Assembly: GCF_900167535.1 (NCBI RefSeq)
Contig: NZ_FUYE01000003.1
Span: 354,414-418,413 of the forward strand
From: Prosthecobacter debontii
GTDB lineage: Bacteria; Verrucomicrobiota; Verrucomicrobiia; Verrucomicrobiales; Verrucomicrobiaceae
DNA length: 64,000 nt
Direction of reading: 5' to 3'
This document shows, piece after piece, positions 1-8,119 of the stretch; positions within the stretch are counted from its first letter, which is position 1; each line of letters starts with the position of its first letter. The position numbers and the translations under genes are program-made. The notes under the pieces are model-generated. The model was not told the DNA's origin. It made no database searches and saw only the letters and a list, made by a program, of their open reading frames with translations.

Positions 1-1080
1 CGATTGAGGAAAAATACCCGTTACACGCGGCCGCCCCTGGGTGATGGTTCCTGTCTTATCCACCGCCAAAGCACGCAACCTGCCCAGGACCTCCAAATAG
101 GCACCGCCTTTGACTAACACACCACGCCGAGCGAGAGCCGTCAGCCCTGAAACGATCGACACCGGAGTGGCAATGACCAAGGCACAGGGACAAGCAATGA
201 CCAGAAACACCAAGGAACGATATCCCCACTGCATCCAATCGCCTGAAACGACCAACGGCGGAATCAGCGCAACCAACAATGCAACCACAAAAACGGTAGG
301 TGTATAGACACCAGCAAAACGATCCACAAAACGCTGAGCAGGTGCCTTTTGCCCTTCAGCCTCCTCAACGAGTCGAGTAATACGCGCCAACATCGAGTCA
401 TTCACCCGTTTGGTGACACGGATTTTCAAGGTGCCTTCTCCATTGATCGTGCCTGCGTAAACATGATCTCCCGGCTTTTTTTCCACCGGCATAGACTCGC
501 CTGTAATCGGAGCTTGGTTGACGGAGGATGCGCCGCTAACGATCTCCCCATCGAGAGGAATGCGGTCTCCACTACGAACTTGAATTTCGATGCCTGCCTC
601 GACCTTGCCGACAGGCATTTCTTTATAGCTGCCATCCGCCTGCCGGACATAAGCAACTTCGGGTGCTAGCTTGAGCAAAGACGCGATGGCTCGGCGCGCA
701 CGGCCGACGCTCCAGGACTCCAGCAACTCTGACAGCGCAAAGAGGAATACCACCGCCGCACCTTCAGCACCTTCACCCACCATCCAAGCGCCACTCACAG
801 CCACCGTCATCAGCACATTCATATCCAGACGCCCATGAGTCAGCGCCTTCCACGCCGGAGGTACAACCAACAATGCCCCCACACCCGTGGCCGAGGCAAA
901 GCAAAGTAGCGTGAGCGTGAAGCTCTGAGCCTGCAGCCATTGGAGCAGTAGCCCCAAGGCGAGAAGCACTCCTGACGCAGCTACCAGGAAATTCCTCGGC
1001 AATGAAGTTTCATCATGCCCGTGCTCGCAACCTCCGCACGCTTGCTTAGCCTCAGGATGGGAATGGGTTTCGGCACTCAT
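1..1080 (-). CDS. Heavy-metal translocating P1B-type ATPase (Zn/Cd type), C-terminus cut by window edge
   Basis: An open frame runs from an ATG at 1080 to the left edge, giving 360 residues with no stop. The N-terminus is short, with a His/Cys-rich stretch (CGGCEHGHDE) and no full HMA domain. Visible ATPase motifs are TGES (residues 193-196), the membrane metal site CPC (297-299) in the context CPCALVIATPVS, and the phosphorylation motif DKTGT (Asp341). The CPCALVI context is closer to Zn/Cd/Pb pumps of the ZntA/CadA kind than to copper pumps, which usually read CPCALGLATP. It would pump divalent metal from the cytoplasm to the periplasm, feeding the RND system encoded upstream on the same strand. 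The ATP-binding half lies outside the window, so the exact metal cannot be settled. Confidence 0.93.
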   Translation of the reverse strand, partial: MSAETHSHPEAKQACGGCEHGHDETSLPRNFLVAASGVLLALGLLLQWLQAQSFTLTLLCFASATGVGALLVVPPAWKALTHGRLDMNVLMTVAVSGAWMVGEGAEGAAVVFLFALSELLESWSVGRARRAIASLLKLAPEVAYVRQADGSYKEMPVGKVEAGIEIQVRSGDRIPLDGEIVSGASSVNQAPITGESMPVEKKPGDHVYAGTINGEGTLKIRVTKRVNDSMLARITRLVEEAEGQKAPAQRFVDRFAGVYTPTVFVVALLVALIPPLVVSGDWMQWGYRSLVFLVIACPCALVIATPVSIVSGLTALARRGVLVKGGAYLEVLGRLRALAVDKTGTITQGRPRVTGIFPQS

Positions 1081-1105
1081 AAGCAATAACATTCGAAGCT
1101 AGCCA

Positions 1106-1136
1106 GTCTGGAGCGCGTGATCATCGCGCCCCAGAC
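1106..1136 (-). terminator. Intergenic hairpin between secreted metal protein and ATPase genes
   Basis: An 11-12 bp stem with one mismatch surrounds a 7-base loop (tgatcat), 15 bases past the stop of the 145-residue gene. There is no T-tract after it on the minus strand, so it may attenuate or stabilise transcripts rather than end them. The downstream ATPase gene is on the same strand. Confidence 0.35.
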
Positions 1137-1150
1137 CAGAAGCGACACGG

Positions 1151-1588
1151 TCACTCAGCCTTCTTGCACTCGCACACCCACTCGGCCTTGCCGCAACCGC
1201 TGCAGGTCTCGGTTTCATAGTGCATGCGAGCCGTGATGGACTTGCTATCCGCGGTGTCTTTGTACTGGACGATGAGCCACTGGCCTTCGGCGACAAGCGG
1301 CACGGTGAAGCCTTGGGCATCTTTGGAAACCTCAAGCTTGGTGGGCTTATCGCGATCACCTGTCAGGGCGACCAAGCTCTGTTTATCCACGGCCACAGGC
1401 TTCATGTCTTTATCCAGCAAGGCAATGTGGAACTTACCGTCTTTGACAGTGACCTCACCGTGCATGGTTTCGTTTTTGCTGAACTCGAGAATACGGCCTT
1501 TATTAGGCCCGAGTTCGACGCCTCCGTGGGCCAGCAGCAAACTTGTGGTTGCGATAAGGAAGAGTGACGTAATCAGTTTGGTTTTCAT
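1151..1588 (-). CDS. Small secreted protein with C-terminal Cys cluster, metal operon member
   Basis: The 145-residue product starts at an ATG at 1588 and has a clear signal peptide (about residues 1-20, ending LLLA before HGG). The mature part is predicted beta-rich from its sequence. Near the C-terminus there is a C129-x-x-C132 and a C139-x-C141 pair, together with several His and Glu residues, which looks like a metal site. It lies 51 bases downstream of the RND pump gene and 70 bases upstream of the P-type ATPase gene, on the same strand. A periplasmic metal-binding or metal-delivery role is an inference from location and cysteines. I do not recognise a named family. Confidence 0.8.
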   Translation of the reverse strand: MKTKLITSLFLIATTSLLLAHGGVELGPNKGRILEFSKNETMHGEVTVKDGKFHIALLDKDMKPVAVDKQSLVALTGDRDKPTKLEVSKDAQGFTVPLVAEGQWLIVQYKDTADSKSITARMHYETETCSGCGKAEWVCECKKAE

Positions 1589-1639
1589 GGATTAGGTTTG
1601 GGTTGGATGGATGGAACACTTGGGTTATTCAGGCCATTT

Positions 1640-4600
1640 TTAATGCGCTGCAGGGGCCTGATTCCTCACAGCAGATTCAGCGGCCTTGCGGCCAAAGACG
1701 GAGAATACAGCGGGTGTGACGGCAAAGTCTAACAAGGTGCTGCTGACCAGACCGCCGACGATACACACCGCCACCGGATGTAAGATCTCTTTACCAGGTT
1801 CACCGGCAGCCAACACAAGCGGGATCAGGGCGATACCCGCGCTCAATGCCGTCATGGTCACCGGAACCAAACGCTCCAGCGTGCCTCGCTCGATCATGGC
1901 ACGGCTGAAACCTTCGCCCTCATGTTTCATCAGATGAAGGTAATGACTGAGCATCATAATACCGTTGCGCGCAGCCACTCCACCGACCGCAATGAAGCCT
2001 ACCAACGTGGCAATGCTGATGTTATTCACCAGCAACCAAGTGAGGACCAGACTGCCCATCAAGGCCAGAGGTAGATTTAGCATGACCTGGAGAGCCAGCA
2101 TGAGGCTGCGGAAATACCCCCACAGCAGCATGACAATAACGACGACCACGACTGTAAACAGGAGCACGATGCGAGTCGTCGCCTCCTGTTGTGCCTGGAA
2201 CTCCCCCTCATAACTGATGTAGTAACCTTCAGGCAGCTTGACGTTTTCAGTCACCTTTTGCTGGAGCTGAGTAACGAGCACACCAACATCTCGTGCGGTG
2301 GGTTTGATGCTGATCACGAAACGACGTTGGGTGCCTTCACGCTGGATGGCATTCGGCCCCTTGGCTTCACGCACCTTTGCCACCAGTCGCAGGGGCACCC
2401 GCTGCCCGCGGACGGTTTCAATCGGGAGTTCCGCAATCTTTTCGGGTGAATTGCGCAAGGATTCTGGCAAGCGGATGGCAAGTCCCACCGAACGCTGACC
2501 TTCCCGCAATTCGCCCACATTTTGACCACCGATCAGAGCGGACAAAACTTCATTCAACCGCCCCGGAGTTACTCCGTAGGCCGCAGCACGCTCACGGTCG
2601 GCCTCGATTCGAAGTTGCGGGATCAGCGACTGTTGGTCGAGCTTAGCATCTTGAAATCCAGGAATCTTTTTGGCTTGGCCTTGAACCTGTTCGCCCAGGC
2701 TACGCAGCTTCTCCAAATCAGGCCCAAAAATCTTGATCGCCACAGGGGCGGAAACGCCACTCAACATGTGCCCGATACGATCTGCCAACGGCCCTGTAAG
2801 CACACTGAAGGTCCCGGGAACGTTGCGGATGCAAGAACGAATATCCTCCAAGATTTCGCTGCGGCTACGCCCACCTCCGTCTGCACTTCGGAAATCGATA
2901 TCGAACTCCGCTGTACTCACAGGCACGACGTGATCGCCGCGCTCAGCACGTCCTAACCGTCGGCCGACTTGTCTGACTTCCGGGATTTCCGAAATCAAAG
3001 ACTCCACGATATCCGCTAAACGATTCGTTTCATCCAAGGAAGTACCAGGAGCCGTCGTCATAGAGACCAACGCCGTTTCCTCCTGAAATGCGGGCAAGAA
3101 ATCTTTGCCCATGCGAGGATAAAGCGTCCCCGCAGCGAGCAATAATACCATGGTGATGCCCAACACTAAATAAGGCTGACTGAGGCTGAACCGCAGGATG
3201 GTATTTTTCAGCAGCCACTTGAAGGCACGCGTAAACCGCCCGTCATGATGCGCTCCCGGTTTCGTCTTTAAAAGCAATGAGCAGAGCACCGGAATCACCG
3301 TGAGGGACACCACAAACGAGGCCAGCATGGAAATGATGGTCGCGAGTGCAATCGGGCCAAAAAGCCTTCCTTCAACACCCGTCAGGCCTAACAAAGGAAG
3401 AAACACCAGGATGATCAACACGGTCGCATAGAGGATTGAGTTCCGCACCTCCCCTGAGGCTTGAGCAATCACCTGCACACGCTCTGTCATAGTGGTAGCA
3501 CTGCTCTCCCGCAGACGTCGCCAGACATTTTCCACATCCACAATCGCATCATCCACGACCATGCCTATAGCCACCGCCAGCCCCCCCAGCGTCATACTAT
3601 TGACACTGATCCCAAAAAGCTGAAACACCAGCACTGTGATAGCAAACGACAAGGGCATAGCCATTAGAGTGATGAACGTGGTGCGCGCATTCAGCAAAAA
3701 GAGGAAGATGACCACCACCACCATGATCGCTCCGTCTCGAATGGCTTCTTGAAGATTGCCGATGGCATGCTCGATAAAATCTCCTTGTCGAAAGAGCACG
3801 CGCGTTTCCACACCCTCCGGCAACGTTAGTTTGAGATCCTCCAAGGCTTTTTCGATCTGGCGAGTCAAGGTCAGCGAATCAAATCCCGGAGCCTTAGTGA
3901 CACTCATGATCACACCACGCTTACCATTGACACTGGCATCCCCACGCATCGGTTCCACTCCCCAATCCACTTTGGCCACGTCACCGATGGTTACAATGCG
4001 ATCATCATCATGACGAATCACCGTGCGTGAGAAGTCGTCCAGATTGACCGTCATCGCCAGATTTCGCACCATAATTTCACGCGTTCCCGCTTCGAGAAAT
4101 CCTCCCGTAGTGTTCGTGGCAGATTCACGCGCAGCTCGTTCCAGATCCTCAAAGGTGACATTGAGGGCTTGCATCTTCATGGGTTCAGGCTGGATCTGCA
4201 CCTGCTTCACACCACCGCCCATATTCAGCACCTCAGCCACACCCGGGATAGCCTGCAACCGCCGTCGGATGGTCCAATCAGCAAGACTACGAACTTCCAT
4301 CGCTGGCACTTTGCCATCTGGGCTACTGACGCCGACCAGCAGGATTTCTCCCATCAATGACGCCACAGGAGTCAGAAATGGCTGAACGTCGGGAGGCAGG
4401 CTTCCACGGGCTCCTGCGAGACGCTCCTGTACAAACTGACGCGCCCGATAGATATCCGTGCCCCAAGCAAACTCGGCAAAGACCAAAGACAAGGAAATGT
4501 CCGAAGTACTGCGCAGACGAGTCAAGCCAGCCACTCCCATAACCGCACTTTCGATAGGTTGGGTGACCAAAGCTTCTACCTCCTCAGGAGCGAGGCCCGG

Positions 4601-4759
4601 GGCCTCGGTGAGGATGGTCACCGTTGGTTTGGTAAGATCCGGTAGCACCTCAACAGGAAGCTGGGTGACCGTGCGTGCCCCCATGACCAACACCAGCAAT
4701 GCCACACCAATGATGATGGCCCTGTGATGCAGGGACCCAAGAATGAGACGATTGAGCAT
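1640..4759 (-). CDS. Heavy-metal efflux RND transporter, CusA/CzcA family
   Basis: At 1039 residues this is the normal length for the HME-RND inner membrane pump. It starts with a cytoplasmic tip and TM1 (residues about 10-30), followed by a large periplasmic domain, TM2-TM6, a second TM7, a second periplasmic domain and a final TM bundle. The proton-relay helix TM4 carries Asp403, Asp404, Asp408 and Glu410 in the pattern VVDDAIVDVEN, which matches the charged TM4 motif of CzcA/CusA proteins. The gene lies 3 bases after the adaptor gene and is surely cotranscribed with it. It would take metal from the periplasm or cytoplasm and push it through the TolC-type channel encoded upstream. The sequence alone does not tell Cu/Ag from Zn/Cd/Co; the adjacent Zn/Cd-type ATPase favours the latter. 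Confidence 0.96.
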   Translation of the reverse strand: MLNRLILGSLHHRAIIIGVALLVLVMGARTVTQLPVEVLPDLTKPTVTILTEAPGLAPEEVEALVTQPIESAVMGVAGLTRLRSTSDISLSLVFAEFAWGTDIYRARQFVQERLAGARGSLPPDVQPFLTPVASLMGEILLVGVSSPDGKVPAMEVRSLADWTIRRRLQAIPGVAEVLNMGGGVKQVQIQPEPMKMQALNVTFEDLERAARESATNTTGGFLEAGTREIMVRNLAMTVNLDDFSRTVIRHDDDRIVTIGDVAKVDWGVEPMRGDASVNGKRGVIMSVTKAPGFDSLTLTRQIEKALEDLKLTLPEGVETRVLFRQGDFIEHAIGNLQEAIRDGAIMVVVVIFLFLLNARTTFITLMAMPLSFAITVLVFQLFGISVNSMTLGGLAVAIGMVVDDAIVDVENVWRRLRESSATTMTERVQVIAQASGEVRNSILYATVLIILVFLPLLGLTGVEGRLFGPIALATIISMLASFVVSLTVIPVLCSLLLKTKPGAHHDGRFTRAFKWLLKNTILRFSLSQPYLVLGITMVLLLAAGTLYPRMGKDFLPAFQEETALVSMTTAPGTSLDETNRLADIVESLISEIPEVRQVGRRLGRAERGDHVVPVSTAEFDIDFRSADGGGRSRSEILEDIRSCIRNVPGTFSVLTGPLADRIGHMLSGVSAPVAIKIFGPDLEKLRSLGEQVQGQAKKIPGFQDAKLDQQSLIPQLRIEADRERAAAYGVTPGRLNEVLSALIGGQNVGELREGQRSVGLAIRLPESLRNSPEKIAELPIETVRGQRVPLRLVAKVREAKGPNAIQREGTQRRFVISIKPTARDVGVLVTQLQQKVTENVKLPEGYYISYEGEFQAQQEATTRIVLLFTVVVVVIVMLLWGYFRSLMLALQVMLNLPLALMGSLVLTWLLVNNISIATLVGFIAVGGVAARNGIMMLSHYLHLMKHEGEGFSRAMIERGTLERLVPVTMTALSAGIALIPLVLAAGEPGKEILHPVAVCIVGGLVSSTLLDFAVTPAVFSVFGRKAAESAVRNQAPAAH

Positions 4760-4762
4760 GGG

Positions 4763-5881
4763 TTAGTCACGTGAGGGGTTGCGTTTCCAAGAAACCAAAG
4801 CTAGCAGCACAAGCAGGATACCCGTGCTGAGCGCAAAAAGCGTCGTCAGCTCGGTCCATCCGTTGGCTGTGACTTTACCTTCACCTTCATGCTCATGATC
4901 GTGGTCATCCTCACCACCTTTGGCATCCTTCTTTTCAGAGCCATCGGCATTGTGCTCATGACCGTGTGCGGCATCCAGTGCTTCTTTCAGACTGGTGGTG
5001 CCTCCACCCGCAAAAGACAGTGCATAGGCCCCTTCGCTGACAACTTCATCCCCTGGCAGCAAACCGCTAACCACTTCCACATACTTGTCGTTAGACTCGC
5101 CAATCACGACAGCAGCTTTGACAAAGGCATTCGGCAGCTCGAAATCTTTGACAAAGACAAACCGATTTCCCCCTTCCCCTTGCAGGGCAGCCTTCGGAAC
5201 CACCGGTACATTTTCTCGACTTGCCGTCACGATGCTGAACTCAGCTCGCATGCCAGGACGCAGACTGAGTTGATCATCATTGGGAATGTGAAAGGCAGCT
5301 TCCACCGTGCCGCTCTTCTCATCGGCATAAGCTCCCATGTGCGCGAGCTTAGCTTCAATGACCTTCCCTGGAAAACCTGGCAGACGAATGCGTGCCGTCT
5401 GACCTTTCTGAAGCCTTCCCGCCAGATGTTCCGGCACTTGAGCCGAGGCTTCGAGCTGTGTCAGATCCACAATTTCAATCAGGGCCTGCTCTGGTGAAAT
5501 AGGTTGGCCCTGTGCGATGTCCACCTTGGCGATCAGCCCACTCATTGGCGCGGGCAGCATGATCGTCGGTGGTGGATCGCCAGGCTGGCGGCTTTCCACC
5601 CAAACGAGTTCATCTCCCTCATCCACCTGTTGATCGGGCAGAGCTAACACACTGAAAGCACGGCCCGCAATACGGCTGCTCACCACAGCCTTGCGGCCTG
5701 GCAAGATGTCCAGATGCCCAAGAGCGAAAATCGTTTCCTCAAAGGTGGTTTCCTCAGTCTCTGCGGTTTCCAGATGCAAGTTCTTGACACTATTTTCATC
5801 CAGAATGACACGCGCCTCCTCAGCATAAGACACGCATCCCAAAACTGACACGATGCATAATAAAAGTAGCCAATTTTTCAT
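4763..5881 (-). CDS. RND efflux periplasmic adaptor (CusB/CzcB type) with His-rich tail and C-terminal TM
   Basis: I chose the ATG at 5881 because it gives a proper signal peptide (MKNWLLLLCIVSVLGC). A TTG at 5896 would add five residues and sit right against the upstream stop. The core follows the HlyD/CusB plan: a barrel-sandwich half with PAPMSGLIAKVDIAQGQ, a short hairpin region, the second lipoyl half, then a beta-barrel. After this comes a stretch rich in His, Asp and Glu (HGHEHN and DDHDHEHEGEG), and then an apparent transmembrane helix with a positively charged end (WKRNPSRD). The His-rich tail probably buffers or hands over metal. A C-terminal membrane anchor is uncommon in adaptors, which usually rely on an N-terminal lipid or signal anchor. 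Confidence 0.92.
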   Translation of the reverse strand: MKNWLLLLCIVSVLGCVSYAEEARVILDENSVKNLHLETAETEETTFEETIFALGHLDILPGRKAVVSSRIAGRAFSVLALPDQQVDEGDELVWVESRQPGDPPPTIMLPAPMSGLIAKVDIAQGQPISPEQALIEIVDLTQLEASAQVPEHLAGRLQKGQTARIRLPGFPGKVIEAKLAHMGAYADEKSGTVEAAFHIPNDDQLSLRPGMRAEFSIVTASRENVPVVPKAALQGEGGNRFVFVKDFELPNAFVKAAVVIGESNDKYVEVVSGLLPGDEVVSEGAYALSFAGGGTTSLKEALDAAHGHEHNADGSEKKDAKGGEDDHDHEHEGEGKVTANGWTELTTLFALSTGILLVLLALVSWKRNPSRD

Positions 5882-5896
5882 GAGTTCAGGCGTCAA

Positions 5897-6247
5897 TTAA
5901 AGTTCCACGCCAGCCATCTTCAGCAGGCGCATGGTGAGAAGATAGAGGAGGACCGTTCCGACGATTCCCACCCCGAAGGCAGGCCAGAATCCACCGAGCT
6001 TCTTGATCAGCCAGGGCATCACCAAGAACATCGGCAAGGTTGGCAGAACGAACCAGAAGGTGCCAAAGGCATGTCGGCCAATCAGCCCAGAGTCCTTGGT
6101 CTCGACATAAAGCCAGATGAAGGCCAGCAAAGAGGTCAACGGCAGCGAATGGATGATGCTAGCGGCCGCATTGTTGCGTTTGGCGATTTCGGTCACGGTG
6201 ACGATGACGCCCGCGCTGAGGAAGAGTTTGATCAAATAGTAAGTCAT
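5897..6247 (-). CDS. DUF3147-family small membrane protein
   Basis: The 116-residue product has about four hydrophobic helices. It includes the stretches TEIAKRNN and LPLTSLLAFIWLYVETKD, which I recognise as typical of the DUF3147 family. No biochemical role is established for this family. Here the gene sits inside the efflux operon, 20 bases after the TolC-type gene and adjacent to the adaptor gene, so it is expressed with the pump. It may be an accessory membrane component or a small transporter; this is inference from position only. Confidence 0.85.
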   Translation of the reverse strand: MTYYLIKLFLSAGVIVTVTEIAKRNNAAASIIHSLPLTSLLAFIWLYVETKDSGLIGRHAFGTFWFVLPTLPMFLVMPWLIKKLGGFWPAFGVGIVGTVLLYLLTMRLLKMAGVEL

Positions 6248-6267
6248 AAACGAGAGGTTTGGGAAAA

Positions 6268-7464
6268 TCAGTAAGCTTTGCCCACCGCGGCTTCGTAACG
6301 GATGCGCGCGAGGTGGAAATCACGGATGGCGTCGAGCAACGCGGCCTCGAGTTCGAGGCGCTGATCACGTGCACGCAAGATCGTGAGCAGATCCGTCTGA
6401 CCGGCTTCATAGGCTTTCTCGAGCCGATCGGTCTGCGTTTTCATCAAGGGTAGCAGCTTATCCCGCGTGTCTCGCACGAGCGTCGCATTGGCTTCCATCT
6501 CCTGATGTGCCGTTTGGGCCTCGTGGCTGATCTGTGAAGCCAGCGCTTTCGACTCCAACTGCGCCCGCTCCACACTTGCCCTTTTTTCGGCAATCTCACC
6601 CTGGTTACGATTCCAGAACGGTAGCGGCAGGGAGAAACGAATGCCCGCGTAGCCGGTATGCTCGGCGTCCTGTTTCTCACGAGCGGCAAAGACGCCCACG
6701 CTCAGATCCTGCCATCGCTTAGCATGAGCGAGATCCGCATCCGTTTGGGCCGCCACGACCTTGGTTTGGGCCAGCTGATAGTCGGAGCGCTTTTGCCAGG
6801 AAGCCTGAGCTGGAAAGGTCAGCGGAGGCAAGTTTCCTTGCAGAGTCAGCGACTCCTCCACCGCTAGGCCTAACATCGCTTTGAGCCTGCCTTTCAGACT
6901 CACCGACTCCGCTTCGATACGGCGGCTATCCGAGAGTAAACGCTGGGCATCCACCTGGGCCTGCACCGCGTCCAGGGCAGACAACTCCCCAGCCTCAGCA
7001 CGAGTGGCCGCAAATTCTGAGAGCTTGCGTGCGAGAGCCGTTTGTTGCTCCCGGAGGGCTCGTTGTTTATCCAGAGCCAAGAGCTTGACCCCAAGCTCTA
7101 GAGCTTCGCCAATCAGCCGACGCTGCACCTCCATCACCTCATATTCAGCGGCCATGACCAGCTGCGAAGTTAACTGCTTCTCCAGCCGGAGCCGACGCGT
7201 GAGGGGAAAGTTTTGATCAATCGAAAAAGTCACTGAGCCAGGACTGACTCGACTTTCATACTGAGCTTCGAGTCCCGCTGTGGGATTCGACAGGCGTCCC
7301 GCGCCAAGCTGGCGTCCCTTAGCCTCATCCACCGCCAAACGAGCGGCTTTGAGGCTGGGATGGTGGGACTTCACGCGTCGTGGGATACTCTCCAGATTAA
7401 GCGTGAGAGCCGGGGCAGACGCAGCCCCTGAAAATAACAAAAGGAAGATGAATAAACGTGACAT
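6268..7464 (-). CDS. TolC-family outer membrane efflux protein (CusC/CzcC type)
   Basis: The ATG at 7464 gives a classic signal peptide (MSRLFIFLLLFSGAASA). An in-frame upstream start at 7524 would add 20 residues that disrupt it. The mature protein, about 380 residues, has the two-fold repeated coiled-coil pattern of the OEP family: long Ala/Glu/Arg-rich helices around residues 40-190 and 220-390, with beta-strand segments such as PTAGLEAQYESRVSPGSV and IRFSLPLPFWNRNQGEIAEKR. The motif LPFWNRNQG is common in CzcC-like channels. It forms the outer membrane exit duct for the RND pump and adaptor encoded downstream. Confidence 0.94.
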   Translation of the reverse strand: MSRLFIFLLLFSGAASAPALTLNLESIPRRVKSHHPSLKAARLAVDEAKGRQLGAGRLSNPTAGLEAQYESRVSPGSVTFSIDQNFPLTRRLRLEKQLTSQLVMAAEYEVMEVQRRLIGEALELGVKLLALDKQRALREQQTALARKLSEFAATRAEAGELSALDAVQAQVDAQRLLSDSRRIEAESVSLKGRLKAMLGLAVEESLTLQGNLPPLTFPAQASWQKRSDYQLAQTKVVAAQTDADLAHAKRWQDLSVGVFAAREKQDAEHTGYAGIRFSLPLPFWNRNQGEIAEKRASVERAQLESKALASQISHEAQTAHQEMEANATLVRDTRDKLLPLMKTQTDRLEKAYEAGQTDLLTILRARDQRLELEAALLDAIRDFHLARIRYEAAVGKAY

Positions 7465-7566
7465 AAACAGCGAAACAAATGAAAAGGTCGAACACAGAAA
7501 ATCCGTGCTTTGATGCGTAAGCATACCAGCACCGCCATCATCGTGGACGGCAGTGTTTCACCTGTC

Positions 7567-8013
7567 TCAAATCACCAACGCAATGGTGCGTGTCAGCACC
7601 TGCGGCCAACTTCGACCCACACCGCCATCTTCACGCGGCGGAATGTACTCGGAGGCCCGATCCTCACTCAGTGAAAGCTGCGGAGTCAGGGGCTCAAGCA
7701 AGGCCACAACGACCAAGGCCGGGATCACCACGTGAGCGACCTGACCCAACTGCTTCTGAGCCTGCACCGACTCCTTGTAAGGCTGATGTTCCTGGGAATC
7801 ATCGCTCTCAGGATGATCCTCCTGATCATGCGCGGATGACAACCCGAGATGGCAGGTCGTTCCATGTGGGCCATGGCAGTGGTCGAATACCGTGATCTCA
7901 ACCTCACCCCCACAATCACAAATGAATCCTCGATTCATCCCGAAGACTTGAGCCCAACCCAGCGCCAGCAGCGCGAGGCAGACAAAAGTAAAGCGGGTGA
8001 CGTTTGAGCGCAT
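7567..8013 (-). CDS. Secreted or membrane Cys/His-rich small protein, first gene of metal operon
   Basis: The 148-residue product opens with a signal peptide or anchor (about residues 1-25). It is followed by a Cys/His cluster: C32, C34, H45, C46, H47, H50, C54 and H55, then an acidic His-containing stretch (HDQEDHPESDDSQEH). A second hydrophobic helix (VAHVVIPALVVVALL) lies near residue 95, so the metal-rich loop probably faces the periplasm. As the promoter-proximal gene of the operon it could act as a metal sensor, buffer or chaperone. I do not recognise a named family, and the function is inference from residue content and context. The start codon lies only a few bases after the predicted transcription start. 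Confidence 0.75.
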   Translation of the reverse strand: MRSNVTRFTFVCLALLALGWAQVFGMNRGFICDCGGEVEITVFDHCHGPHGTTCHLGLSSAHDQEDHPESDDSQEHQPYKESVQAQKQLGQVAHVVIPALVVVALLEPLTPQLSLSEDRASEYIPPREDGGVGRSWPQVLTRTIALVI

Positions 8014-8022
8014 TCCAGAGCA

Positions 8023-8051
8023 ATTACGTCTATGACATCGGTCTTTGTCAA
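8023..8051 (-). promoter_or_regulatory. Sigma70-like promoter for the metal efflux operon
   Basis: On the minus strand a perfect TTGACA (8046-8051) is followed by a 17-base spacer and CGTAAT (8023-8028), which matches the last four bases of TATAAT. The predicted transcription start, around 8015-8017, lies only a few bases before the ATG at 8013, so the message may be leaderless or nearly so. No clear metal-regulator dyad is visible between the two boxes. Confidence 0.55.
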
Positions 8052-8119
8052 ATGTTCATCTTCAGCGATGACACGCTTGGTGCTTGAAGTTTCCCCTCAA
8101 TTTCACCTAAAACGAAGCT

